Positions 56,223-64,000 of a stretch of 64,000 nt of DNA are shown here, piece by piece; positions within the stretch are counted from its first letter, which is position 1, and the number at the start of each line of letters is the position of its first letter. The translations under genes were made by a program, and so were the position numbers. The notes beneath the pieces are model-generated. The model was not told the origin of the DNA, did no database searches, and saw nothing but the letters and a program-made list of their open reading frames with translations. The DNA comes from CAVZBW01 sp963773635 (GTDB taxonomy: Bacteria > Actinomycetota > Acidimicrobiia > Acidimicrobiales > RAAP-2). The stretch covers positions 2,790,001 through 2,854,000 of the forward strand of contig CAVZBW010000005.1 of NCBI GenBank assembly GCA_963773635.1. The letters run 5' to 3'.

Positions 56223-57146
56223 CTACGGCGAGTTGCGGAGCCGCCTCTTCAGCCATTCGAGGATGTCCCGGCTCGACTGGCGGACGATCGCCGAATCGAC
56301 CGCCATCTGGTAGCCGTGCGACGCGCCGGGGTACACGTGCAGCTCGCAGGGGACACCCGCCTGGTTGAGGCGCAGGGCGTAGTCGATGTCCTCGTCATGG
56401 AACCCGTCGACCGTGCCGACCGACACGTACGCCGGTGGCAGCCCGGAGAGGTCGAGACAACGTGCGGCGGCCGCCGTATAGGGGACCTCCTCGGTGCCGT
56501 AGAGCTCTCCCAGGTAGCAGCGCCAGCCAAAGGCGTTGGTCTCGCGGGACCAGACGGCGAGCCCGTCGAGCTGGCTCGACGGCGTCTGTTGGCGGTCGTC
56601 GAGCATGGGGCAGTCGAGGAGCTGGAAGGCGAGGGGCAGCTCCCCGCGGTCCCGGACCAGCAGCGCCAGAGCGGCCGCGAGCCCACCGCCGGCACTGATG
56701 CCCGCGATGCCGATGCGGCCAGGATCGATCCCGAGCTCCTCTGCGTGGTCGTGGACCCACTTGAGCCCTTGGTAGCAGTCCTCGAGCGGTCCCGGATACG
56801 GCGTCTCCGGCGCCAACCGGTACTCCACGGAGGCGCCGACGATGCCCAGCCTCGGGCACCAGTTGTCGAACTTGGGGTCGTCCATCGAGTAGGACCCGAT
56901 GATGTAGCCGCCGCCGTGGATGCTGTAGACGCACGGCAGGGGGCCCTCCGCGTCGGCGGCCCGGTGGACACGAACCGGAACGTCCGGGTCGCCGGGCACC
57001 ATGTAGTCCCTTCGCACCACGGCGTCCGACAACGGGACGGCGGGCATCGGCTGGCGGTAGGTCGGCAGCGTTTCGAGGGTGATGCCCCCCAACTCGAGAG
57101 CGCCGATGGCTGCTGCTACTTCGGGGTCCAAATCCTGTAGTGACAC
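56223..57146 (-). CDS. Alpha/beta hydrolase, HSL-family esterase
   Basis: 307 residues. SIHGGGYIIGSYSMDD supplies the HGGG oxyanion motif, and GIAGISAGGGLAAALAL the GxSAGG nucleophile, the hallmark of hormone-sensitive-lipase-type esterases. VDGFHDEDIDYALRLNQAG has the Asp and GASHGYQ the His. Natural substrate unknown. GTG at 57146 gives a normal length. The stop is nine bases from the convergent secreted-protein gene, and the GntR gene lies upstream on the same strand. Confidence 0.9.
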   Translation of the reverse strand: MSLQDLDPEVAAAIGALELGGITLETLPTYRQPMPAVPLSDAVVRRDYMVPGDPDVPVRVHRAADAEGPLPCVYSIHGGGYIIGSYSMDDPKFDNWCPRLGIVGASVEYRLAPETPYPGPLEDCYQGLKWVHDHAEELGIDPGRIGIAGISAGGGLAAALALLVRDRGELPLAFQLLDCPMLDDRQQTPSSQLDGLAVWSRETNAFGWRCYLGELYGTEEVPYTAAAARCLDLSGLPPAYVSVGTVDGFHDEDIDYALRLNQAGVPCELHVYPGASHGYQMAVDSAIVRQSSRDILEWLKRRLRNSP

Positions 57147-57220
57147 GGCCCGACAATACGCCGCCGGGACCGAGGAGGCCCGGGCTCGGCCGACCCGACC
57201 CGACGCCTCTTGGAGGAAGG

Positions 57221-57580
57221 TCACTCGCCGATACCGGACACCATCTCGATGAGGCCCACGACGTCGTCAGGGCGGTAGCCCTGGTGGCGCGCGTAGTCGA
57301 GGAGTTCGCGGACCCGCTCGACCAACGCGCTGCGTTCGGGCGTTCCCGCGACCGTGATTCCTCGCCCACGACGAAACTCGAGGAGTCCCTCTTCGCGCAG
57401 AATGTGCAGCGCCCGCAGCACCGTGTTCTTGTTCACTCCGAGCACCGCCGCCAAGTCCTTGGCGAGAGGAAGCCGATCGCCGGGTCCAGCCTCGCCCTCG
57501 GCGATGGCCCGTCGGATCTCGGCGGCCACTTGGTCGTGCAGCGGGGTCGGCTCGGACCGGTCGACGTTGACTTGGATCAT
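57221..57580 (-). CDS. GntR-family regulator, YtrA subfamily
   Basis: 119 residues from ATG 57580 (MIQVNVDRSEPTPLHDQVAA). The winged helix-turn-helix reads LPLAKDLAAVLGVNKNTVLRALHILREEG, and the short C-terminal effector region (about 45 residues) marks the YtrA subgroup, which usually regulates adjacent ABC transporters. A promoter and a dyad lie directly at its start. It is divergent to an ABC transporter and stops just before the esterase gene begins. Confidence 0.88.
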   Translation of the reverse strand: MIQVNVDRSEPTPLHDQVAAEIRRAIAEGEAGPGDRLPLAKDLAAVLGVNKNTVLRALHILREEGLLEFRRGRGITVAGTPERSALVERVRELLDYARHQGYRPDDVVGLIEMVSGIGE

Positions 57581-57584
57581 GGTA

Positions 57585-57597
57585 CTACCCATCGTAG
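57585..57597. promoter_or_regulatory. Possible GntR operator
   Basis: CTAC at 57585-57588 and GTAG at 57594-57597 form a short dyad around CCATC. It overlaps the -10 and start of the regulator's own promoter, so binding would repress that promoter. The arms are short; this is tentative. Confidence 0.35.
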
Positions 57598-57619
57598 GTC
57601 TATGTGGGGCGGTGAGCAA
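57591..57619 (-). promoter_or_regulatory. Promoter of the GntR gene
   Basis: On the minus strand, TTGCTC (57614-57619) and TACGAT (57591-57596) are 17 bases apart. The predicted start is only a few bases before the ATG at 57580, so the mRNA would be nearly leaderless. This supports 57580 as the start rather than the ATG at 57592, which falls within the -10. Confidence 0.55.
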
Positions 57620-57667
57620 AGGTGGGGCCTCGTGAGGGGCGCGGCCTCGCCGACGACGCTCGCTGCA

Positions 57668-58544
57668 ATGTCAACGCGGCCCAAAATAGGCGCCGTGAGG
57701 TGGACGTCCGGCGCCCTGATCGGGGCAAGCAAGAAATACTCGCGCCGCGGCAGATGGATCCTGGACAATGTCGACCTCGAGGTCGGGCCAGGCGAAAGGG
57801 TCATCGTGCGCGGCGACAACGGATCCGGCAAGACCACCCTGCTCCGGGCGATCGCCGGCGTGGTCCCGCTCTCTCGGGGTCGTGCAATCCCCGCCCACAC
57901 CGTTGCTTACGTCCCCGAGCGAGCACCCGCACGCCTCCGGTTCTCCAGTCGGGAGTACGTGACGCGCATGGGCACACTGCGGGGGATGAAGAAGGACATG
58001 GCCCGGCGGCGCAGCTCCGAGATTCTGGAGCGCCTGGCGCTGGAGCCGGACGTCGACGCGTCCTTGGACTCGCTGTCCAAGGGGAACCGCCAAAAGGTCC
58101 TTCTCGCCCAAGCCTTCGTGGCACCGGCGGAAGCGATCATTCTCGACGAACCCTTAGGCGGTCTGGATGCTCGGGCGACCGTCGTACTCAAGGAGCTGTT
58201 GGTCGAGGCGCAAGTCAGTGGGTCGTCCGTCGTGATGAGCGAACACCGTCCGGACCTCGTGACGTCGCGGTCACGGGTGTTGCGGATAGCGGGCGGACGG
58301 GTCGAACCAGTACCGGAGGCGGCGTCGGTGCCGCGCCTTTCGCGAGGTTGCGGAGGTAACGCTGACGGCCCCATCTGGAAGTGGGTCAGAGGCCCTCGGG
58401 ACCCACTCCGAAGTCATCGAGATCTCAATGGTGGACGGGCGTACTGCGGTCGTACTCGTTCGTCCGGATGGCGTCGATCGACTCCTCAGGGCCGTGCTCG
58501 ACGCTGGTTGGTCCGTGATCTCCATTGTGCGCCGCCAAGATTGA
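57668..58544 (+). CDS. ABC transporter ATP-binding protein, frameshifted near the 3' end
   Basis: ATP-binding subunit with Walker A GDNGSGKTTLLRAIAG, signature region DSLSKGNRQKVLLAQAF and Walker B EAIILDEPLGGLDARA, all present. The main frame stays normal to about 58330. The proper C terminus (FREVAEVTLTAPSGSGSEAL to SVISIVRRQD) lies in the next frame and ends TGA at 58542-58544, so a +1 shift (or -2) lies near 58334. The permease starts at ATG 58544, overlapping by one base. ATG at 57668 (MSTRPKIG) fits the divergent promoter region. A GntR-ABC pair of this kind often exports lipids or antibiotics. Confidence 0.82.
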
Positions 58545-59185
58545 TGATCGCTCTTGTCGCCTACCTCTGGAGGATTGCCCTGACCTCGCAGAGGTGGACG
58601 GCACCCCTCATCCTCTATCTGGGCGCCGTGGGAGTCCTCAGCGCGACTACGGGCGAACTCCTTCCGAGCTACGCCGGGGTAGCCGTTGCCCTCTTTTTCG
58701 TCTCCATCTGGTGGACGGTGCTCGCTCTCAACGCAGAAGAGGCCGAGCAGGTCCCGGTCACGGTCACCAGCGCCGGGAGCTTTGCTCGGGTTCGGCTCGC
58801 CAAGCTCACCGTTGCCTACTTGGGCTCTGTCCTTCTCGGGCTGGTCGGACTCGCTGGGCCCGCTCTCGCATCACCGAGCGGGGCGACGGCCGCACAGATT
58901 GGGGCCGGGGCGGGAGCCTTCCTCATCACCGCCCTCGCGGGTACCGCCATCGGCGGCTTCTGTGCCAGACCCGTCGTCCAGCGGACGGCCTGGGCCGTTC
59001 TCTTGGGCGTGCTTCTCGGAATGGCCGACGTGCTCGTGCCTTACGGTCCGCCGTCTCGGCAGGTGCTCGTCCTGTTGAGCGGTTCCGTCCGGCTGTGGCT
59101 CCTCGGACCCATTGCCATCGAAACAGTGCTCTTGGCCTCACTTGCTCTGCTCGCGTCCGTCAGGCTGGCCTGGTCGAGGAGCTGA
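58544..59185 (+). CDS. ABC transporter permease
   Basis: 213 residues with about six hydrophobic segments (LILYLGAVGVLSATTGELL, GVAVALFFVSIWWTVLALNA, KLTVAYLGSVLLGLVGLAGPA, GAGAFLITALAGTAIGGF and others). It lies in the same operon as the ATPase and starts within its stop codon. The protein has no detectable substrate motif. It is a short ABC-2-like permease and might work as a dimer. Confidence 0.75.
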   Translation: MIALVAYLWRIALTSQRWTAPLILYLGAVGVLSATTGELLPSYAGVAVALFFVSIWWTVLALNAEEAEQVPVTVTSAGSFARVRLAKLTVAYLGSVLLGLVGLAGPALASPSGATAAQIGAGAGAFLITALAGTAIGGFCARPVVQRTAWAVLLGVLLGMADVLVPYGPPSRQVLVLLSGSVRLWLLGPIAIETVLLASLALLASVRLAWSRS

Positions 59186-59285
59186 CGCCAGCCCCTTAGC
59201 GGCAATGCGGGGCGTCGAGCACCACCACCTCTGCCACCGCTCTGCGCACGATGGGTCCAGGTCGGAGGGTCCGTAGCTCGGCCGG

Positions 59286-59888
59286 TCAGCGTGTGAGGGT
59301 GATAGTGGTCGTCGCCTGCTGGACGGTCTTCGGAGCGCATTGCACCCCGGTCCAGTCGTAGTGGTTCTTGGCGATGACGTCGTGATTGCTTCCCGAATAG
59401 CACGTCAGGATGTACCCAGCGCCGCCCTGGATCTGACCGAGCCACATGACACCGGATCCGGTGATCGCCCCACCGAAGGTGATGTGGAAATTGCTGTAGC
59501 TCGGCTCCACCTTGCAGGAGCCCTTCTCTCTCGCCTCGATGTGGATGCGCTGCGTCGTGCTCTGCGCGGTGGTCGTGAAGTGCACGCCGTTGGTCTCGTC
59601 GATCGTGCAGTTGCTCTCGGGGACACCACCGCGGGGTCCATTGATCGTCACGTCGACTCCGGGACCCACGTCGAACACGGCCGTTCCGTCGACGTCGTAG
59701 TTGCCGAGGGGACCCGCTCGAGGGAGCGTGGGCGCCGACGGGGGATGACCAACCGCCATCGCACCAACCGGAGGTGCGCCGAGACCGGTCACGATCAGCC
59801 CGGCGCCGAGAGACAGGGCTGCTCCACGAACCGTGCACCGGCCGTTGGCCCACCGCCGCCCTCTACTGGCCAGCAGTCCCTTGCCCAC
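59286..59888 (-). CDS. Secreted hypothetical protein
   Basis: 200 residues. The signal peptide (ALSLGAGLIVTGLGAPPVGA) is clear. The mature part is beta-rich with pairs of Cys (SNCTIDETNG, GSCKVEPSYSNFHI, LTCYSGSNHD, GVQCAP), which could form disulfides in an extracellular domain. I recognise no family. GTG at 59888. Weak promoter-like TTGACA at about 59940 lies on the minus strand. Confidence 0.62.
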   Translation of the reverse strand: MGKGLLASRGRRWANGRCTVRGAALSLGAGLIVTGLGAPPVGAMAVGHPPSAPTLPRAGPLGNYDVDGTAVFDVGPGVDVTINGPRGGVPESNCTIDETNGVHFTTTAQSTTQRIHIEAREKGSCKVEPSYSNFHITFGGAITGSGVMWLGQIQGGAGYILTCYSGSNHDVIAKNHYDWTGVQCAPKTVQQATTTITLTR

Positions 59889-60005
59889 GGGCTCACGATA
59901 ACAACCGAAGTCACACGCCTCGTGCGACGATCGCGTGTCAAGGGTGACGGTTGTCCGATGTGGGGCGCGGCCGGAGGCCCGATGGCCCAGGCGTAGTCGA
60001 CACCG

Positions 60006-61499
60006 TCACGAGGGGAGCGGATCGACGGCGAGTTCGGCTCCGGGCGTTGGTACCGGGGACCCTCGACCGGTGACGAAGACGGCGCTGACCAACGCCGCAA
60101 GGAGCAGGAATGCAGCTCCGACGCCGAAGGCGACGCCGTAGCCGTGGACGAGCCCGGCAGAGGCGAAGGCCGGACCATGCGCCTGGATGTAGTTCGCGGT
60201 GGCGGTGGCGGCAACGGTGTTGAGTAGGGCGATCCCGAGCGATCCCCCGATCTGCTGGGTCGTGTTGACCAGCGCGCTCGCGACCCCGGAGTCGGCTGGT
60301 CGGACGTTGGTGAGCGCAGTGCTGCTGAGAGCGGGAAAGGCGAACCCGAGACCGAGGCTCATGAGGATCTGCGGACCGAAGACGTAGAGCCAGAACGACG
60401 TGTGGACACCGATCTGCGTGAGCCAACCCAGTCCGATCGCCCCTACCAACAGACCCGAGGCCATCGGCACTCGTGGTCCGAACCGCGGCACGATGGCCGA
60501 AGACGCCGCGGCCGCGACGATCACTCCCACCGCGAACGGCAGGAAGGCCACTCCAGCCTTGAGTGCCGAATAGTGGAGCACGGACTGCATGTAGTAGCTG
60601 AGAAAGACGAACATGGCGAAGAGCCCGGCCCCGAGCAGGAAGGAGGCCAGGAACGAGCCGCCCCGGCTTCGTTCGGACACGACCCGGAGGGGCAGGAGCG
60701 GGTTCTGCGACCGCAGCTCGATGACGACAAAGGTCGTGAGCAGCACGAAGGCGATGCTGAGGAAGGCGAGCGTGGGTGCCGAGGTCCATCCGTCTTGGCT
60801 CGCCTTGGTGAACCCGTAGACGAGGCTCACGAGCCCCAAGGTCGAGAACAGTGCCCCCGGGAGGTCGTACTTGGTCGTTCCGGCCACCCGGCTATCCCTG
60901 ATCACGCGACTCGCCGCAAAGGCGGCGACGAGGGCAAGGGGTATGTTCACGAGCAGGCACCACCGCCACGAGGCGTACTCCGTGAGCAGGCCTCCGGCGA
61001 GGACGCCGATGGCCCCTCCCGCCCCAGAGACCGCGCCATAGGCACCAAAGGCCTTGGCCCGCTCGGCCGGGTTGTTCTGGAAGGTGGTCGTGAGGATCGA
61101 CAGCGCGGCCGGCGCCATGAGGGCCGCGAACGCCCCTTGGAGCGCCCGAGCGCCGAAGAGCATTCCCTGGTTCACCGCCAGGCCGCCCAGGGCAGATGCG
61201 GACGCGAAGCCGATGAGCCCGATACCGAACATCCGCTTTCGTCCTCCGAAGTCGGCGACGCGGCCCCCGAGGAGCAGCAGGCCGCCAAAGGCCAGTGTGT
61301 AGGCCGTGATGACCCACTGCCGGTTGGCGACGGAAATGTGCAGCGCCCGTTGGGCGGAGGGCAGCGCGATCGTCACGATCGAGGCATCGAGCACCACCAT
61401 CAGTTGTGCGATCACGACCACGGCCAGGATCGCCCAACGTCTCGGATCGGCGTCGTCAACGAGGGTCCGACCCTGCTTGTCAGATCTCGCGCTGCTCAC
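60006..61499 (-). CDS. MFS multidrug exporter, DHA2 (14-helix) type
   Basis: 497 residues with about 14 membrane helices. LMVVLDASIVTIALPSAQRAL is helix 1 motif D1 (Asp in helix 1). GGRVADFGGRKRMF is the loop 2-3 motif A (G-x-x-x-D-x-x-G-R-R/K). The second half repeats the pattern. DHA2 transporters exchange protons for drugs or lipophilic cations. GTG at 61499 follows GGAGG. No adjacent TetR or MarR regulator is visible; GACTCGGT is directly repeated at 61521 and 61545. Confidence 0.92.
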   Translation of the reverse strand: MSSARSDKQGRTLVDDADPRRWAILAVVVIAQLMVVLDASIVTIALPSAQRALHISVANRQWVITAYTLAFGGLLLLGGRVADFGGRKRMFGIGLIGFASASALGGLAVNQGMLFGARALQGAFAALMAPAALSILTTTFQNNPAERAKAFGAYGAVSGAGGAIGVLAGGLLTEYASWRWCLLVNIPLALVAAFAASRVIRDSRVAGTTKYDLPGALFSTLGLVSLVYGFTKASQDGWTSAPTLAFLSIAFVLLTTFVVIELRSQNPLLPLRVVSERSRGGSFLASFLLGAGLFAMFVFLSYYMQSVLHYSALKAGVAFLPFAVGVIVAAAASSAIVPRFGPRVPMASGLLVGAIGLGWLTQIGVHTSFWLYVFGPQILMSLGLGFAFPALSSTALTNVRPADSGVASALVNTTQQIGGSLGIALLNTVAATATANYIQAHGPAFASAGLVHGYGVAFGVGAAFLLLAALVSAVFVTGRGSPVPTPGAELAVDPLPS

Positions 61500-61701
61500 G
61501 GCACCTCCAGTCGGATTGCGGACTCGGTGGACGTCACCACTCCCGACTCGGTCGGTCTGCGGCTCTCCGTGCCCTCAACCGGATGTCTGAACTGATCCGG
61601 AATGCTTCCTCGTCGTTGGAGGCTAGGCGCTCCCGACGAATGCACGATCGGCCAACTGAGTGCGCCACGCACCAGCATTGCCTCGCGTCTCGTTAGCCCT
61701 C
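61500..61701. other. Intergenic region between MFS gene and insertion element
   Basis: No gene is supported. GACTCGGT occurs at 61521-61528 and 61545-61552. A clear promoter was not found. Confidence 0.4.
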
Positions 61702-63181
61702 GACGGTGCTGAGTTTTGACCCCGGGACGTGAGGAACCAGAGGTCCTTGTGGTTCGTCTCGATTGTCAGCGCGTGGGTGATCGTCTGCGGCCGCGCCGGT
61801 CCGCCGGGGTTGCTCAGATGGGGGCGAACGCGACGGCGCGCAGATTGGTGAGTGCTCGGGAGAACGAGCGGGCCCATGGCCAATAGGTTGGCCCGCGCAG
61901 CGTCGGCGTCCGGAACGGTTCACGAGTCGAGCGGGGACCGAGAAGTACCGGGTCCGCAGGGTTCGGGCCACGACCAGCGTGTCCTCTTCGACGAGGCCGC
62001 CGAGCTTGCGCACTCCAGCGGATCAGGTTGTGGGCGAGCACGGCGCAGCACATCCACGCCGCGTTGGCCGAGAAGTCACCCGAAGGGCAGTGCTCCATGC
62101 CCGCACCCTCCTTCCAGTCGTCGATGCAGAGCTCGACGACGGCGTGGCGGCGGTGGAAGGCGTCGAGCTCCACCGCCGCTGCCGACAAGGTCGGTCAAGA
62201 AGGCGAAGTGGCGCCAGTTGGGCCACAAGCGTCGCCTGGGGACCGATGAGGCGGGTGCGGCGCACGATGAGGCGTCGTCCCTTGTAGGTGGACTCGGCGA
62301 CCATCGCCTCTCCGCCGGCGGGGTACTCGATGGCGACCCAGCTCGACTCGGGAATCTCTGCGATGGTCGTTGTCGAAGGCCTTTGTGCCCGTGCGCACGC
62401 GCCATGGTGTAGGAGACCCCCAGGCGACCGAGCACCGCGATGGTCTCATTGGACCAGTAGCCCGAGTCGAAGCGCATGATGATCTTGCCCGTCGGCACCG
62501 GCTCGGCGCAGGCGGGCCACGAGCTCTTCGACGAAGCGCTTGGTCGCCACGGGCGGTGTTGGCCGATCCCTTGCGCAGCCGGGCATGAAGGATCTCGCCG
62601 GTGTCGGCCCTCGTCGCGAGAATCGGGTGATAGCCGAGGACCTTGGTGTAGCCATAGGCGGCACCTTCTTTGAGCTTGCCGAACACCTCACGGATCGTCG
62701 AGTCGATGTCGACGACCAGCTGGTTGGCCACCGGGGCCCGCCCCGAGCGCCCAGGCGCGCTCGAGCGGTGTCCCCGATCACCTTTTCGAACTGACGGACG
62801 TGACCGAAGGTGAAGGCACGCAGGAAGGTCCCGAGCGTCGAGGGGGCCATGACCCGGTGGGGCAACACCTTGGCCGTCGACCCGGCCCGCAACATGTCGG
62901 CGTGGTCGATGTGGGATGGCCCCGGCCACCAGGGCGTGGACCAGGGTCAAGATCTTGCGGCCCGGCTGGAAGCCACCGGTGCGGCCACGTGAGCCCGATG
63001 GTCGTGTTGCACAGGCCCTCGAGCCCGAGCCGCCGCACCAAGGTGGCGACGAGCAGCAGCCCGGCATTGGCCACCAGATTCGGATCATCAAAGGTCACGG
63101 CGATCCGGTCGATTCCGCGCGATACTGACCTCACAGAAAGTGCCTCCTCGTGTGTGGGTGACGACGACGTTAAGCACCGTC
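61702..63181 (-). mobile_element. IS1380-like insertion sequence
   Basis: A transposase on the minus strand is flanked by a possible inverted repeat: GACGGTGCT at 61702-61710 and AGCACCGTC at 63173-63181, with one further conserved A after each core on the transposase side. A TTAA lies at 63170-63173. The size, about 1.48 kb, fits the IS1380 family. The exact ends and target duplication were not proven. Confidence 0.55.
61814..63134 (-). pseudogene. IS1380-family DDE transposase, many frameshifts
   Basis: The N-terminal IAVTFDDPNLVANAGLLLVA, the middle VANQLVVDIDSTIREVFG, KGSANTARG, MRFDSGYWSNETIAVL and VELCIDDWKEG, and the C-terminal YWPWARSFSRALTNLRAVAF are those of IS1380 transposases, with Asp and Asn residues of the DDE core. 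They fall in three frames that change roughly ten times over 1.3 kb, so no intact transposase can be made. The element is inactive if the sequence is right. Start at GTG 63134. Confidence 0.82.
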
Positions 63182-63518
63182 ATTTTCCCACTGAGGGGGC
63201 ATTTTCCGCGGAGCGGGAGCGTTAATCTAAGAGGGCAAATAGGACACCTCTTGTCCGGTTCACGAGGTGGCGCTGGCAGCGGTTCTCGACCTATAGGCGG
63301 CCCGCCTGCTCGGCGACGATTGAGCCTCCTCCGATGTGGTGCCCTCTTGGCGTAAGACGGCCCCGCCAACTTCCACGACACGGCCGATGGAAACGCTTTG
63401 CCGGATCCCGGTCCACCCGGTGCGGCCCGGACAGGGCTCCGGCGCTGAGTCCCGGAGCCCTGTCGTCGTCTCGTACTGAAGAGGGGCCAGAGACCCCTGC
63501 CCCTCCGGGTAGTTGGCG
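63182..63518. other. Intergenic region between insertion element and right-edge gene
   Basis: No gene is supported in these 337 bases. A strong hairpin (63430-63464) lies near the 3' end of the minus-strand gene. GTTAATCTAAGAGG at 63221 is a short AT-rich patch. Confidence 0.5.
63430..63464 (-). terminator. Perfect 13-bp hairpin downstream of the right-edge gene
   Basis: GACAGGGCTCCGG pairs perfectly with CCGGAGCCCTGTC around a 9-base loop. It lies 54 bases beyond the stop of the minus-strand gene. No run of T follows on either side, so it would be a terminator of the type without a U tract, or an mRNA-stabilising stem. Confidence 0.6.
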
Positions 63519-64000
63519 TCAGGGTTGGATCTTGTCCAATGGACCATTGTTGGGGGCGAAATTGCGTGTGCTCAACACCTGGGTGCCAGCGTTGTGCTCA
63601 CCGTTGAATGGCGTGGTTGCCATTGCCGACGCTTGGCAACCGGCGGCGTGGGCGTCAGCCGGCGAGTTGAACCACAGACCCAGGTGGAACGTGTGGACTG
63701 GGGCGGTGGCCGGGTTCACGTTGGTGTCCGTCGGGAATATCACGGGAGCCTGAGTCCCGACACCTGGTGCCACGATGAAGGTCTCCACGTTGAAGCGCCC
63801 GATGAATGTACCGGTAGCGTTGCCGTTGCCATCGGTCTCCATGTCCCCCTGATACCAGGAGAGCCCAAAGGGGGCATCCGGCTGCTGGATGACAAAGAAG
63901 TCGAAGTCCGTATGCGGTGGGAGGTGGTTCGCCGACACGACCATGGCCTCGACCGGACCCTGCGACTTGATGATGACGTTGGCCTGCGCGTTGGGCAGGC
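63519..64000 (-). CDS. Hypothetical protein, N terminus outside window
   Basis: The frame is open to the window edge (at least 160 residues): ANVIIKSQGPVEAMVVSAN, then PPHTDFDFFVIQQPDAPFGL, FIVAPGVGTQAPVIFPTDTN and HTFHLGLWFNSPADAHAAGC. It has repeated beta-strand patterns and a possible exported nature, but I recognise no family. An ATG at 63944 is internal; no start codon with a ribosome site lies in the window. It ends TAG/TGA-type at 63519 before the hairpin. Confidence 0.62.
   Translation of the reverse strand, partial: LPNAQANVIIKSQGPVEAMVVSANHLPPHTDFDFFVIQQPDAPFGLSWYQGDMETDGNGNATGTFIGRFNVETFIVAPGVGTQAPVIFPTDTNVNPATAPVHTFHLGLWFNSPADAHAAGCQASAMATTPFNGEHNAGTQVLSTRNFAPNNGPLDKIQP

Overview
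The window is high-GC bacterial DNA with short intergenic gaps, many GTG starts and frequent 4-base GTGA/ATGA stop-start overlaps. The gene content is actinobacterial: a dnaJ-hspR-clpB end, a purS/purQ/purL-type purine cluster, mycobacterial-style WS/DGAT acyltransferases, a DUF222-HNH (13E12-type) gene behind an SOS box, an LCP cell-wall ligase and a CX5C P450 ferredoxin. Several gene families recall Acidimicrobiia; that placement is inference.

Layout. 1-3.1 kb: end of dnaJ, the repressor gene hspR and clpB. 3.1-15.3 kb: purA-purD-purB-purC-purS-purQ, a small conserved gene on the opposite strand, then purL-purF-purM-pyrE. Together these cover most of de novo purine synthesis plus the orotate step of pyrimidine synthesis. 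15.3-18.1 kb: a serine hydrolase, a glycosidase-like lipoprotein and a tRNA-Asp/tRNA-Phe pair whose precursor seems to begin with a large hairpin. 18.2-25.0 kb: the SOS-box HNH gene, NUDIX, LCP protein, FUSC transporter and a methyltransferase. 25-34.4 kb: secreted phosphoesterase, a kinase-like/PLP-decarboxylase/trans-aconitate methyltransferase operon, a ComB-like phosphatase, methyltransferase, a polytopic membrane protein and a flavin/F420 oxidoreductase.

34.5-46.4 kb is the most unusual part. An amidohydrolase faces an overlapping operon of nucleoside phosphorylase, epoxide hydrolase and a WS/DGAT-like acyltransferase fused to a cyclic-nucleotide-binding domain. A second acyltransferase-cNMP fusion converges on it. 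A P450, a ferredoxin, an LpdA-like flavoprotein and a third protein with a C-terminal cNMP domain follow. This looks like a lipid or hydrophobic-compound module with cyclic-nucleotide input.

46.4-61.5 kb: secreted proteins, GH15 glucosidase, BPL_N amidotransferase-like protein, membrane glycosyltransferase-like protein, acyl-CoA ligase, a 901-residue secreted protein of unknown function, esterase, a GntR-ABC transporter unit and an MFS exporter. 61.7-63.2 kb: a badly frameshifted IS1380-like element. The right edge cuts a secreted-type gene.

Two features recur. At least five otherwise intact genes carry a single-base frameshift, several next to a short homopolymer, so assembly error is a serious possibility. 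Short tandem repeats, often of 18 bp, occur in several proteins and one non-coding spacer.
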